The translations under genes were made by a program, and so were the position numbers. Shown piece after piece: positions 1-11,229 of a stretch of 64,000 nt of DNA; positions within the stretch are counted from its first letter, which is position 1, and every line of letters begins with the position of its first letter. Source of the DNA: Phlebopus portentosus (Eukaryota; Basidiomycota; Agaricomycetes; Boletales; Boletinellaceae); contig JAYXKI010000002.1 in NCBI GenBank assembly GCA_037892935.1, positions 496,001 to 560,000 of the forward strand, read 5' to 3'. Under the pieces are notes generated by a model. The model had not been told where the DNA came from. It was given only the letters and a program-made list of their open reading frames with translations, and did no database searches.

Positions 1-634
1 CTCCTTTTTATTTGCTCGAGTTTGTCGGCAAGAGATCGTATTGCATACATGACGTTGAATCACTTGGAATTTGCACAGCCAGCAAGATCCAGGCTTTAAA
101 GATGATCGGACATGATAAAGTCATATTACGCTCTCCGCGCTCCGAACATCAACGGAACGCATCACCGGGATTGCCTTACTCTCGCTAAAATGGCCGCTCG
201 TTCCGTAGAATGTAGAGATTGCGAGCGTGCCCACCGGCAGAGAAGCTTAAGCGTATAGCTGGCATAAGATTATTTGTATGTATGCCTTGAATAGTGGTCG
301 CATTATAGATGTGTTTCCGACTAAGCACAACCTGAATTTTCTGCGGAGCTTGAAATAACGATCCTACCTTCCAAACCTGGCACGCCACCGCGACGCGACG
401 CTCACGTGGAAAGTTTCTCTTTTCCTTTTCACCTCTACCAGCATTGGCCAAGCGACTCGGAACCTGACCAAAATGCCGACGGAGTAGATGTCTTCTCGCA
501 CAGATGCGCGAGGAATTTTCATTCTAATGGACACATGAACTCGGAATGCAAAACTGCAATGTTGCATTCATTGGTCACAAGATCCTTGGTTTTCGTTCCA
601 GCGGTCCGCACACGGACGACGTTATGTTACGGTC
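1..634. other. Upstream intergenic region, no gene supported
   Basis: No ORF here is long, spliced in phase or recognisable. The right half presumably carries upstream control elements of the GDSL esterase gene that begins at 711. I cannot point to a specific factor site. Confidence 0.5.
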
Positions 635-642
635 TATAAATA
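635..642 (+). promoter_or_regulatory. TATA box of the GDSL esterase gene
   Basis: The sequence TATAAATA lies 69-76 nt before the ATG at 711. It is followed by a pyrimidine-rich stretch, which is a usual core promoter layout for a highly or inducibly expressed fungal gene. The start of transcription is inferred, not seen. Confidence 0.55.
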
Positions 643-710
643 CTTGACCCCACAAACTCGATGATTTTCTTTCACTCTACAATTAGTACTCAATTCGGGG
701 ACGTCTTGCC

Positions 711-1851
711 ATGGTTCACTTGCACCTCTCCGCTTTCTCTACATTTTTCTTGCTTTACTCTGCTCGGGCCGCCGCTGTGGGGAAACATGGGCATTCTCCC
801 AATCAAATAAAAAGCATTGTTACATTCGGCGACTCATACACCGATGTTGTCAGTACTGGAGACAATGCTACAGCCTGGCCCGTTTACGCTGCTGACTACG
901 GACCCTTCAATCTGTTTCCGTTTGCCAAGTCCGGAGCGACCTGCTCGAACAACCTAACGTATCGACCGGCTCCTTCAGTAATGGAAAGCCAGGTTCCGCT
1001 ATATTTTACCGAGGTTCAGAACGGTACTCTACATCTTGACCCGGTTGAGACGTTATATTCGCTTTGGATTGGTACGAACGATGTTGGAAGATATGCGTTA
1101 CTGACGGGGAATCAAATGTCCGGCGTGACTCTGCTTGATGTTATCAAATGCTCAACAAGATGGGTGAGGATACTTTACGAAAGTGGAGCACGTAACTTTT
1201 TGTTTCAAAACGTGAGTGGAGTCATCAGAGTATTAACACAAGTATCTAACTCATAGATGATAATTCCAGATGATCCCCCTCGAGAAAACGGTGCTGTATT
1301 CGAATATCTCATACCCGAATCGTTATTACACTCTCGAACGCAACTCGACAGAGTGGAGCATTTTCATGACGGAGCTGACTACCACCGGTAATGCTCTATC
1401 GAAGCTAATGCTTGAACAGTACGCTTCCTCGCTACCGGGGGCTCATATTGGTGAGTGCATTCCCAATAACTCTCTGTTACGTCTACTCAGTTTTTTTCTA
1501 GGCTTATTCGACTCGCATTCGCTTCTCTCTGACATTATATCAAATCCTTCGGAGTACCTTAACGGCACAGCTCCCCCAAACGTTGTTACTCCTATCAAGT
1601 CCTGTGTTTATCAACTGAACGAGAACGTCAGCGACACAGGTGATTGCACCATTGCTAATGGGACAGATCGTGATAGTTATCTATGGTACGCATGGCCTGC
1701 TTGACTAGACGTGGGTCGTTAGTAATTTACCAACGACAATTTAAGGTACGATGAACTACACCCATCAGAGCAAGCAGACAGAATCGTCGCTCGCGAGTAT
1801 ACAAACGCGATCCTGAGGAAGTCCGATCGTTGGGTGACCTGGCTGAGCTGA
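711..1851 (+). CDS. Secreted GDSL-family esterase (carbohydrate esterase family 16-like)
   Basis: Four exons join in phase: 711-1211, 1270-1450, 1502-1685 and 1746-1851, giving 323 residues. The N-terminus is a hydrophobic signal peptide. Block I is FGDSYTD with the nucleophile Ser at about residue 42. A later block reads WIGTNDVG (the N of block III), exon 2 opens within the family-typical FQNMIPLEK, and the last exon holds DELHP, the catalytic Asp-x-x-His pair of block V. Many N-x-S/T sites fit a secreted glycoprotein. Family members deacetylate plant polysaccharides or hydrolyse small esters, so a role in lignocellulose breakdown is likely, but the substrate is inferred. The frame only works if the third intron starts at 1686 and ends at 1745. 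All catalytic residues are present and the length is normal for the family. Confidence 0.92.
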
Positions 1852-2506
1852 TTTGGGCTCGATTTCAAAACGGTCACTCGATCTTCGAGAAAGTTCTGTG
1901 GGGAATATGCAGTACTCTTATGAAGTTCTGGTCAATTGACGAAAATTTCAACGGGTCTTCGCATCGCTTAACGACACTTGAAAATTTTCAAGTTATCGAT
2001 AAACCAAGAGCCGCCTTACATATGAGGGGTCTTTGAAAGCGCCTGCGGATTCTTTAAGTAGAGACGCTTCAAGGAAACGCGGCCCATCGTGTTTTGGCCG
2101 CTTCTATCTTTTGCTTTCTGTTTGTTTCAAAGGACTTCCATGGAGCGCCGCTTCAATGATGGCCGGTCAAGGAGAAACAGTTATCTGCATGGTTCTCAGC
2201 GTCAATTCGCATATCAATTATGGGTCTGATCCGTCGTTCTCGACAAGACCTGATTTGTACAGAGCTGGATGAACGAAGAACGTTCTGCAGACTAAATCAA
2301 ACGTTCGTTGCTATAATATTTAACGTGAAGTACCATCACAAGAAGTAAGAAAGTGCGAAGCGAGTGGGATACAGAAATTATGTCTATCGGATACAAACGT
2401 GAACATCGAAGCACCGGTCCGTTCATTTTTAGCCCAAACTAAGAAGGTAAGAAAAATCCCAAGCAAATAGCGTATAGACGAATTAATTAAGCGAGGGAAT
2501 GAGTGT
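1852..2506. other. Convergent intergenic region, no gene supported
   Basis: This is the 3' flank shared by the esterase (+) and the cupredoxin gene (-). Short open frames at about 1830-2272 have no start context, splice logic or recognisable motif. Nothing else is visible. Confidence 0.5.
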
Positions 2507-3874
2507 TCATTGCAGGAGGAGTCCGAAAAGAAGAGAGACAAGGCCAAGGCTTGCACCAGCGCCGGCGCCAGTGAGGCCATGTATTGATAGAGCAGCCGAG
2601 GATGAAGAAGAAGATGAGCCAGAGGCCGTCGAAGTCGGGGATGAAGACGCCGAAGTGCCGTTAAGCTGCATAGCACGCTGCTTGAATGCAGCAAAGTTGT
2701 TCGGTCCGGACTCAATTGCGTTGGCGGAGAAAACCATTCCCTGACCACAGTGGTTCGCTTGTCTGAGATTGAAATATAATCAGTCAGGATACAGCTTTTG
2801 TATACCATTACTTTTGGATACTGACCTACAATAGGCCCACATAGGCGCTGTGTCGTTCACGGTGATCGTGAAAGTTGGGAACTGGGTAGCATTCGCACTG
2901 ACGGGCATAAAGCCGGAGTCGAAGCCAACCTGGCCGGTTGTAGACGTATCGGTAAGACGACGACACGGCTCAGCGAAGCTTGACTGAGTCACAGTGTGGT
3001 TCTTAACCATGAACTGGAAGGTGATGGTATCTCCAGGCTGGGTGGTGATGTTCGACGGGTTGTACAGAAGATCTTGCCCACCGACTACGACGAGATGGTT
3101 GTTGGATGACGCGCTTGTAGGTTGTACCGAACCAGGGTAGGAGCCGTACGTAGTAGTGACCGTGTTTCCGTCTCCGACGGTAATGGTTTCAGTCACGGTT
3201 ACAACTGACGGTGTCGTGGTTGCAACTTCTGAAGTCGTTGTAGCTGCCGCGCTAGTAGTTGTGCTACCGCTAGCGTTCGCAGCGGCCTGGAAAGCAGCAA
3301 ATTGGTCGCCTGGGTTGACGCTAATCGGCATAGTTCACGTTAGATCCAGTGTGAAAGAAGCATTTCCTATAGCTTACGCAAAGACCATTCCCTGCTGGCA
3401 ATGTCCACTTTGTCTGCAGTAAACCCAGATCGGGTTCGTATCGGTGATTTGAAGTACTTGAGTCGGGAAGCCTTCAGTAACATCGGCACCGACAGGTATA
3501 CTATACGAAGGAAAGAGATCAGCAAATTTGTAAAAACAAGCATTTATTTGGCCTTACAATCCGGTATCAAATCCCCCTGGAGCAGGAGAGCAAGGATTAT
3601 CGAACGTCGACCGAGTAACGGTGTGGTTCTTTTGTTTGAACGTGAACACGACCTGATCTCCCGGTTGAGCGCCGCTCTTTATAGATAAAGAATACTCAAT
3701 ACAAACACATGTTAAGCGCGTAAATGAAGTACTCACCACGAATGGAGGATTGTACGCAATGATCCCAGGGCCGCCGACGGTCACGTCGAACACAGCGCCA
3801 CGGGCGGGAGCAGGGATAGCAGCAAGGGAGATGAGCGCCAAAGCGGCGGTCGTAGCAGCGAAGAATCGGGGCAT
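2507..3874 (-). CDS. GPI-anchored extracellular protein with two cupredoxin domains and a Ser/Thr-rich linker
   Basis: Five exons on the minus strand join in phase. They encode a signal peptide (MPRFFAATTAALALISLA), a first plastocyanin-like domain, a Ser/Thr/Val-rich linker, a second cupredoxin domain, a Ser-rich tail and a C-terminal hydrophobic segment (LGLVSLLFGLLLQ) typical of a GPI signal. Domain 1 has KQKNHTVTRS and YCRQSGHCQQGM; domain 2 has KNHTVTQSSF and YCRQANHCGQGM. The His of NHT, the Cys, the second His and the Met match the type 1 copper ligand pattern in both domains. Introns fall after NPPFV, before FIPVG, within MVFA-VN and within YC-RQ. This belongs to the fungal extracellular serine-rich cupredoxin family, whose members sit at the cell surface; function is poorly known. 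A tandem arrangement with both copper sites intact is notable. Copper binding is inferred. Confidence 0.9.
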
Positions 3875-4012
3875 GGCGAGGTATCAAATTATTACTGGAG
3901 GTGGTATAGTTCTAAGTCCTTCTAAATAGATAGAGAACAACAACAGCCCACGGAGAAGAGAGAGACGGAGAACAAGTACAGAGCAAGGCAATAATGCCCC
4001 TGCACATCCCAT

Positions 4013-4020
4013 CTTTTATA
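4013..4020 (-). promoter_or_regulatory. TATA box of the cupredoxin gene
   Basis: On the minus strand this reads TATAAAAG, about 140 nt before the ATG at 3874. The stretch between is CT-rich, as in many fungal 5' leaders. Confidence 0.45.
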
Positions 4021-4793
4021 CTTTTTTCTGATGCAGTCTCCATTCTCAGAGCGATGCACAAGCAATCGAAATTGCAAAAGAACAAAAGCGGCCCATTTGG
4101 TTCAGATGATGGTTTGGACCAATTGCAGAAGATTCGAATGGCGGGGATCAAACCAATATGATTATATAATTCAACTCACTGCCCCAAAGGGACCAACAAA
4201 CAGCGCCTTCCCCGCGCCTCTGGACCACAACAATGGTTGCGCGCTCTAGCAAGGCCCAATCACCCCCTTACCAGCGCACTTGATTCCATTGAAAAATTTT
4301 CTTTGTCTGCAAGCACATGTCTCCTTGGATACGATTCCTTTGCATACAATAATCCCTTTCCTAGTCCATTACTTTTCACTACTGTTATATAATACAATAG
4401 AAGACGACAATGGAAACGGAGGACATTTCAAAACGTAAATACTTTCGCGAGGTGAGAAGAGAAACATGTAAGACAATGAAAACTTGCGCAGAAAGAAGGG
4501 GAGAGGCTGGGCAGAGAGTCCGAGTCGAGGAAGGCTGTTACCGAGGTGTCCGGCGGCGCACTGGTGCGGCCAGCACGGTCAACACAGATTTCCCTCTAAG
4601 AGCAGGCACAATGAAGATTCGCCCATCAAATAGTGTGATGCGTACCGCACAGCATCTCCGAATTGTCCATCCCGCGCGCCTTCCAGTGTCCAATCCAAAC
4701 AAGATGATAGCAATTTGCATAGCAAAATCAAAATCGAAAAATAGTTCTGTTTTGTCCGGATCCGATGCGAAAAGCGAAAATTGAAGAGTTATC
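4021..4793. other. Intergenic region between two minus-strand genes
   Basis: This lies between the promoter of the cupredoxin gene and the 3' end of the T5orf172 gene. The frames around 4410-4784 are low-complexity and have no family features. No gene is supported. Confidence 0.5.
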
Positions 4794-6685
4794 CTACGCC
4801 AGCGTCTCAACAAACCAGCCCCATTTTTCAATGACTGGTTTCACGAGTTTCTCCCATTCTTCTTCTCGGTACGGTCCATCTTCAGGTCGAGTGAAAGAGA
4901 ATATCTCCTTGTGGAATTTACCACCTATGAAAGCGGCATAATGATTGGCAATACACGCATAGTGGATGTGGATATTGGGGCGGCACGTCACAAGAGCAAT
5001 TCCGCGCAGTAATGACGTAGGATTGCAAGTGGTCAGATGGCATGGCACGCATGAAAAGAATGCAAAATGAAGAGCGAAACCCAGTACATTGGGGTGAGAC
5101 ACTTACAATCTGGACAAGGGTCATTTCCTTGTTGAAGGCTGTTGAGCGCTGTTGACGACGCTCCTCCACCAACGCGTTTCCCATTCTTCGATGGAGTACC
5201 CGGCTTTGAGCGGGCCGTGTCCGATGTGCCCTCTTCCCCCGCCATCTCCGATGAAACATTCGGGAAATTTCTGTTCAAGTACGGAGCATGCACTACTAGA
5301 TCCGCGAGCTCGAGATGTACCAGCCTCTCTAACTTATGGCAATTTGCGCCCTTCGGGCCCGACTGCACGCGTCCTTTCAGCAGACTAGTCTCGAATGTTT
5401 TGTCCATAATGCTCCCAGGCCACCAGCCACGAACTATCTGTTCCTTAGATTCGCATTCCCTCTGCCACTCGTTCAATCGCTTTATCAAATCAACGGTCCG
5501 GCCAACCTTCAAGAGTATCATGAATGGAGTGTCCGGATCTAACCACCAGACCGCAGAAATGGCGCATCACCGGAAAAGATAGTTCGAAACGCTTGGACAT
5601 GGGAAGGATCTGATGTGTACGCACCCCGAATTTCAAAGCAGTATATGAAGCCCGGCTCATCACTCTGAGACGGTGGTTTTTCCATCTCTATTCGTAAAGC
5701 AGCTTGGGTATCTGGATGCAAATACTCGGGAATATACTCTATCCGTCGACAGTCAACAATTTGAAGGAACGTAAAACAAGTGTCGAATAGAGACTTACTG
5801 GAGAAGTCAACCCAATCCTTCGTACGTCTTGAGTAGAAACCCGTCTGGGAATTCACCTCTTTCCTATGCTGGTAACAGTACCTCTCCACCGGTAAGTCCG
5901 GATTAACCACACTCAACGGAGGGTCCGCCTTCACCTGCCTTGTGCACCGCTCACCCTTCTTTGTAGTACCAGAGCACTGAGTACGCTCGTCCCCGCCTTT
6001 ACCCGGAGTGCTTCTTCCAGAAGATGAAGTCTTGGAAGCTGTAGGAGTCATCGGCGGCGAAGACACCGGACGCGGAATGTCCAAGTACGCTGGAGATGCA
6101 GCAAGATGACCGGTTGCCTTCGGTTCATCAGAATGAGGTCTCGCAAGGATCTTGGGAGGTTTAGGCGGCTTCTTAGGTCCTGACGGATTAGGCTCAAGTT
6201 CAAGGTATGTCGGACTAATCGAATCCGCAGATAGCGCAAATTGCATCGTTCGCGAAGGTTCATAATGAAAAGGTACTGGGAAAGGCATCTTCAATGGAGG
6301 GGATGGTAGTGGGCCAGGAGCAAAGGAAGAGGAGGTAGCAGAAGTCCGGACTTCTTGATTCGGAAACGCAGGCATTGACGGACCCGTCGCGGGTTGTCCA
6401 GCATCAGGGTTAGCTGGTCCATGTCTGAAATAGGACGAGAGCACATTGAGCAGATCTTAAGTGAGGTAGAAATGTATGTACGTACTTGAATCCTCCAACA
6501 AACTCAGCTCTGGGATCTTTACCTTTCTGGCCATCCAAACTTAGGCCCTGTAGTTTGCCAACTAGTTCGTCCTTGTCTGGAACGGGAGGAGGCGTCACTT
6601 TATAGAGCTTCTTGCCATCATGTCTATTACTTGCGCTGCTTCCCGGAGTCTCGTGCTTCTTAAAGAGACTGAAGAGATGAGGCAT
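4794..6685 (-). CDS. T5orf172 (GIY-YIG-like) domain protein with a Pro/Ser-rich N-terminal region
   Basis: Spliced minus-strand gene starting MPHLFSLFKKHE. The first third is Pro/Ser-rich and probably disordered. It is followed by a Cys/His cluster, CSGTTKKGERC ... RYCYQHRKEV, a zinc-knuckle-like motif that precedes the T5orf172 domain in many fungal proteins. The domain itself runs from GFIYCFEIRDPDTPF across an intron into LLKVGRTVDLIKRLNEWQ, then ANCHKLERLVHLEL and, after a long last intron of about 185 nt, CPDCGKFHKEIFSFTRP. The KVGRT and R-x-x-EW pattern and the CxxC-x3-H signature are standard for this family, which is related to GIY-YIG nucleases and named from phage T5 and S. pombe mug113. 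DNA binding or nuclease activity is inferred. The model needs CGG-G joined to AT at the intron near 5540-5626, which restores phase. Confidence 0.85.
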
Positions 6686-7403
6686 GGGTTCCTTGTTTAT
6701 GCCTTTAAGTACTGGCGAACAAAGGTGGTCACCTTGCGAGAAGAGGAAAGTAGACGATGAAAGAGAGGTGAACAGAAAGAACGGAAGGTAAGCTGAGCAG
6801 TCGAGAACCGCTTAGCGACAGCACTGGACATGCGTGTACCAGTACGTTCGCTTGGTGAGATGTGTACGCCAAACAGAGAGCAAACGGAAGCCCGAATGCA
6901 GTGCGCTGCACCGCACAAAGCTGGAGTCGTGATCCTCGCTTCAATTGATACAGTAATATCCTTGCGAGAGTTGTGAACAAAGAATGAATAAAGAAAACGG
7001 GAACTCCTTTGTTGTCGAATTCAGCGTATGTCGGTTGTCATTGTTTGTTCAACGGAGCATTGGCGCGCCAATTTTGTATTCGTGAGAAGAGCCAATTAGT
7101 TCCGTAAATGCATTACATAATGCTCAAAACACAAATTTTCACCTCAACTATTCCTCTCAATTCTGTTCATCTATCACGGTCTATGTAAGTAGTACTTCTG
7201 AGCAATGCATCTAAGGATGAAACGCACTGGGCTCTGAGTTCAAGACTTTGATGCCACTGCACTACGCCTTTTCATGGGCGGCGGCTTAGAAAACCGTTAA
7301 CTGAACTTTCCTGACTTTCTTTGATCCATTGGTCGAGCAGTGTAAACTGAAACTGATCGACTTTCTTTTCATGATTTATAGACCATCTCAAAAACTTTCA
7401 ATC
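6686..7403. promoter_or_regulatory. Divergent intergenic region between the T5orf172 gene and LCP5
   Basis: About 720 nt separate the two start codons, which point away from each other. Both promoters must lie here. Short minus-strand frames at 6697-6980 show no protein features. I cannot separate the two promoters. Confidence 0.4.
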
Positions 7404-8686
7404 ATGATGGAGGGTAATGCGACCGCGGTGGACACCAAAGGGTTCCGGGACCTTGTGGGAGCGATGACTTCGAGTATTTCTGCAACGCGAGAAACTATCA
7501 AGAAAATCTCGACACAGTATGTCTTACTCTTCAGTTCACCATACGCTCCACTCTGATAGAAACGTCAAAGAGTGGATACAGACACGAAGGATGGAATTTC
7601 GCTTCTCTCTCTCAAACACCATCTCATGCTTTCATATTGCCAAGCGCTCGTTCTCCTCTCCGCTCATCGGGTCCTTGGACACACGTTGACTGACCGCACG
7701 TCAGATTCTCAAGCTCAACAGAAGCCTTTTAGCTCGAACGAGCGAGAACCAAGAGGCGCAAGAGCTGGCGACCTCGTGGATTCAATGATCGAGAATCGGA
7801 TCGTATTCGAGAAAGTGAAGACATTAGAGAGTAAGATGAGGTACCAGATCGAGAAACTTGTGCGTCTGGCAGAGGAAGAACCGCAAGAAGGGGAGAAGAA
7901 TATCGTGAATGGTACGTATTGTATTACTACCTTGCTTGAGAGAATGTATTATTTAACGACTACTTCTATCGCTACAGACCCCCTTGTATTCCGCCCAAAT
8001 CCACAAAACCTCATGAATCAGGATGGGGCGGACACGGGCTCAGACGTATCAGAGTCCGCAGAATCAGGATCGGAAGAAGAAGGGTCCCGTACGAGTATCT
8101 ACCACCCACCCAAACTTGCTCCGGTGCCCTATACCGAAGATTCTTCTGCCTCTCGGAAAAACAAGGCTCGCAAACCACCGCCAGCTCCGAGCGCACTCTC
8201 ACAACTATCTTACCTGAACCTCACGTCGAGTCGTCATCTGGTTTAGGTAAGATACCAACATTACAGTCTGCACGCGCAAAGGAGCTCGCTCGCATGGCGG
8301 AGTTCGAAGAAGAGAACTTCACTCGATTAGTTATGAAGAAGAGCGAGGCAAAGCGAAGGAAACGAGACGAGGAAGCTATTGCATTGGGTGGGACTGGTGC
8401 TGACCTTGCTCCCGGCGTACGGGGCCGGAGACAACGAGGCTACGGGCTCGAGGACGAGTTTGCTGACGTACTGAAAAGTGTCGACAGGCGAAAGGAGAGT
8501 ATCATTGGCGATGGCTACGAAGAATTACGTCAGAGAGGGAAGAAAGCCGATGTGTTGAGCAGGGTAAGGACGAGGGCTCAAGAGGACATTGAAGGTGATT
8601 CCGGTCCGAAGAGGAAGAAAGGCAGGTTTGAAAAGGATCAAGCAGCCTTAAAGAAGAGTCTGAAAAAGAAGATGAAGAAACGATAG
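7404..8686 (+). CDS. LCP5: U3 snoRNP-associated protein LCP5 / neuroguidin (Sas10/Utp3/C1D family), with an apparent frameshift
   Basis: Exons are 7404-7516, 7571-7911 and 7978-8686. The Sas10/Utp3/C1D domain is clear: QVDTDTKDGISLLSLKHHL followed by ALVLLSAHRVLGH, then DPLVFRPNPQNLM and YHPPKLAPVPY. The C-terminal part, RAKELARMAEFEEENFTRL and a Lys/Arg-rich tail ending KKKMKKR, is typical of LCP5, a nucleolar factor of the small subunit processome needed for early 18S rRNA cleavage. The two halves are in different frames. Frame one stays open through APSALSQLSYLN to a TAG at about 8244, while the conserved PEPHVESSSGLG block at 8213-8248 is in the -1 frame. There is no GT dinucleotide between the conserved blocks that could start a usable intron. 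The switch lies around 8195-8215. A sequencing or assembly indel is the simplest reason because the gene is essential in yeast; real loss is possible. Confidence 0.85.
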
Positions 8687-8939
8687 TTGCCCTTTGTCTT
8701 GTTTTTCTTTCCTTGTCTGATCTTCATCAGGTACAATATAGGCATGTATTGTTCTATTCGGCATATAAAAAATGAAATATGAATAATGCTATCGCTACAG
8801 TAATAAGAGATACATAAGAACGGGTATATCAACAAACCGTAATTTTCATATGAGCGTCGAAGTAATCCAATAGGCACTGTTAGCCGGGATAAATTTCATA
8901 TTCTGAAAACGAAAAGTTATATCATCGGCCAAAGAGAAG

Positions 8940-9749
8940 TCAATCCTCTATGAGAAAGTCCCAATCCCACATCTTGGGGGTCTGCGGACTGTGTCCTTTT
9001 CCCGCCGGTACAACGGCTCCCGAATTCGCACCACCAAACATCCGACGCCACACGTCGCGTTTTTGCCGTTGCTGGGACGCCGCGAGCACTTTCTCCGACT
9101 CAGCTCTTCGAGTAAGCACGTCCCACACGCAAAATGCTACGCGTCCTCCAGTCTCAATGACTATCTCGTCGCCACACCATCCGCGAGGAATGTTGTGATT
9201 AAGGCGTGCGTTCGGCATGACTTGCTCGACGAATGAAGGTGAGAAGGAGGCATTTGTCCCAGAGACGGTGATATAGCCCGAGAAATTAGAGGGGACCCAG
9301 ACCAGCGCGTCTGTACGGGTACCACCCGTCACGATGAGATTAAATGATCGATTCAATGCATGCCGACACTGTGGGACGTACGTCAGTGATCGTGCATTTT
9401 AGATAGAGAATCCACATACAATTTTTGCTCGGATCGGACCCGTTTCGCTGCTCAGAAATAGGCTCGTACGATGATTTTCCGGCTGCATTCTGGGACGATG
9501 AGGAGGCATAATAAGGTCAATGTCGATGGGAGCATTTCCTGTGCATCGCTCGAAGTCCCAAGTCTGGCCGGGGCGATAAGAGATTTTGTGAGGGCCAATA
9601 AGTGGGCCTTCCTGTAACTGAACGCTTTTCAGAAATCACAGAGGATAACTACGAGGAGATAATATACCCACGCTGACCATGCTTCCATTGCTGGGCTTTT
9701 CATTGAGAGCAAGCTCTTGGTGCCTTTGGCGGAATATTGGAGACATCAT
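8940..9749 (-). CDS. Hypothetical protein resembling the fungal DUF7330 family
   Basis: Three exons join in phase (9672-9749, 9420-9611, 8940-9368), giving 232 residues that start MMSPIFRQRHQ. There is no signal peptide or membrane segment. The second exon has a Pro-rich IDIDLIMPPHRPRMQ stretch and LFLSSETGPIRAKI. The third has ALVWVPSNFSGYITVSG, FVEQVMPNARLN, GDEIVIETGGRVAF and VWDVLTR. The run of short beta-like strands with the W-x-P-S-x-F-x-G motif, a middle F-V-x-x-x-M and a terminal V-x-F-x-V-W-D matches what I recall of a mushroom family labelled DUF7330, of unknown function; I am not certain of that name. The end of the protein, MWDWDFLIED, is acidic and aromatic. It is convergent with LCP5. 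Confidence 0.7.
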
Positions 9750-10278
9750 CGCGAAGAAAAACTGAAGAATAGTGGAAGAAAGTCGAAAGGCGAACAGACT
9801 CCAGGACAAATGGAGAGTTTACTGGAGCTCTCATCGTTGGTAGTTCGCAGTATTTAAAGCACAGATAGACCGGGGGAGACTAGCGTCAAGGAAGTACAAG
9901 GACAACCATTAGGGATACTTCCTCGCTTGTAAACGCCGATCTCATTACCTAATTTGGATTATGAGGCCGTTCACTATTGTTATCGCTATCCGATGGAAGC
10001 CGTGCCCTTCAGCCACATCTGTTATAACCCACAGCATGTAGTCCTGTTCTTGTTTCTATTGAGTGTGAAGCGACAAATGAGGGGAACACGTGCAAAAGTT
10101 AGAACAATCCCTTCGAGGCGGAAACAATAAGCAAATGCACCTTGCTTATGCCCAGTTCGGACCTTGAAGGCTTCTTTGGCCTTCTGCAATGTAGCGCCGC
10201 CCTCTCTATATAATAAGCCTGAAAGTGACCGCTGGGACAATGTGCATTAGTTCATAACCCGGAGATTCTCTTTTCCCT

Positions 10279-10767
10279 TTAGTCTTCCAATCGTGAGTTC
10301 CTTAATGGTGGAATTGGAGCATCATCATCACTGTCAAGTTCATCACAGCTCAAGTCTGATTCTGATATTCTTCGTCCTTGAGAAACTATCATTAGTGCAC
10401 GTATATCAGCAAAGGCCGTCCGAGACCGGGACATAACCAACCCAATTTCATAACAGAAAGCCAAGCTTTTTCGTGCTGCCAAATTGCTAATTCTCAGCCG
10501 ACTGTTGCCACAAGGAGGTGAAAATTGCGGAAAACTCACACCGTCTCGACGCCGTGATAAGCATGCCTGACGTCCCTGGGAGGTTGGTCAATAGCTGGAG
10601 CACATAGCAAGTACGCATGCTCACGTACTGGCACAGCGAGCCGAAGTCAGTATGCACAAAGGCAGAAAGTCGTGCTCCCTTCAGCAATTTCTCACCCCAG
10701 TCCGTTTGAGGTGCCCGCTACGCCCGAGACGAGAACCGGACGGAGCCGAAGCAGACATCAAGTCCAT
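10279..10767 (-). CDS. Small spliced gene of unknown function (126 residues)
   Basis: Three exons (10696-10767, 10542-10627, 10279-10501) with canonical GTGAG and GTGTGAG donors and CAG acceptors add up to 381 nt and a single open frame. The protein starts MDLMSASAPSGSRLGRSG; the second Met at 10758 is an alternative start. The middle is mostly hydrophobic and basic (LQLLTNLPGTSGMLITASRR, NLAARKSLAFCYEIGLVMSR) and the end is strongly acidic (CDELDSDDDAPIPPL). I do not recognise a family. Phase agreement over two introns and the charge layout favour a real gene, but coding status is inferred. Roughly 500 nt before and after it carry nothing else convincing. Confidence 0.5.
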
Positions 10768-11229
10768 AATACAAAGGGGTTTCTCCTAATTTCAAATCGA
10801 GAGCCGTGTGAGCCCTTCAGCTGAGCCTGTTTGACCAGCAGAACGTCTCGAAGAACAAGTATTCATGTGGCAATTTCAAGTATTCTTTTGAAAAGCAGAA
10901 AGGAGATAATTCCCCGAGAAGAAATTTGACTAGGTGCTGAATAGTTCGCTACTTGGAAGAGAAGTAAGTGGCATTCATAGCTAGACTCCGAGAATCCTCG
11001 ACACGAATGAGAAAAATGAAGAGCTGAACAACACGCGTCGATGAGACTCACGTGCATTGACACGTGAGTGGCTGTGTGGAATTTCTTTGTGGCTGCAAAT
11101 TTAGAACTCCGACTGACGCTTTATGAGGACAACTGTAGTGGTTGATACAGCAGAATCCAGTTCAGCTTTCAACAACTTCCTGCTAACCTCTCTCCGCCCT
11201 CCTTTGTTCCTCTTTACCCATCAAGCTCT
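10768..11229. promoter_or_regulatory. Divergent intergenic region
   Basis: This lies between the start of the small minus-strand gene and the ATG at 11230. CT-rich stretches just before 11230 look like a fungal 5' leader. No specific site is recognised. Confidence 0.35.

Noticed and set aside
185..567. Overlapping minus-strand frames near the left edge
   Set aside because: No family motif, no splice logic, biased composition and mutual overlap; they lie in the likely upstream region of the esterase.
8222..8266. A very short intron (17-42 nt) that might explain the LCP5 frame change
   Set aside because: All GT-AG pairs there are too short or give the wrong phase, and they would delete the conserved HVESSSGLG block.
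10022..10240. 72-codon minus-strand frame just downstream of the small spliced gene
   Set aside because: It has no recognisable features and cannot be joined in phase to the neighbouring exons; probably 3' UTR or spacer.
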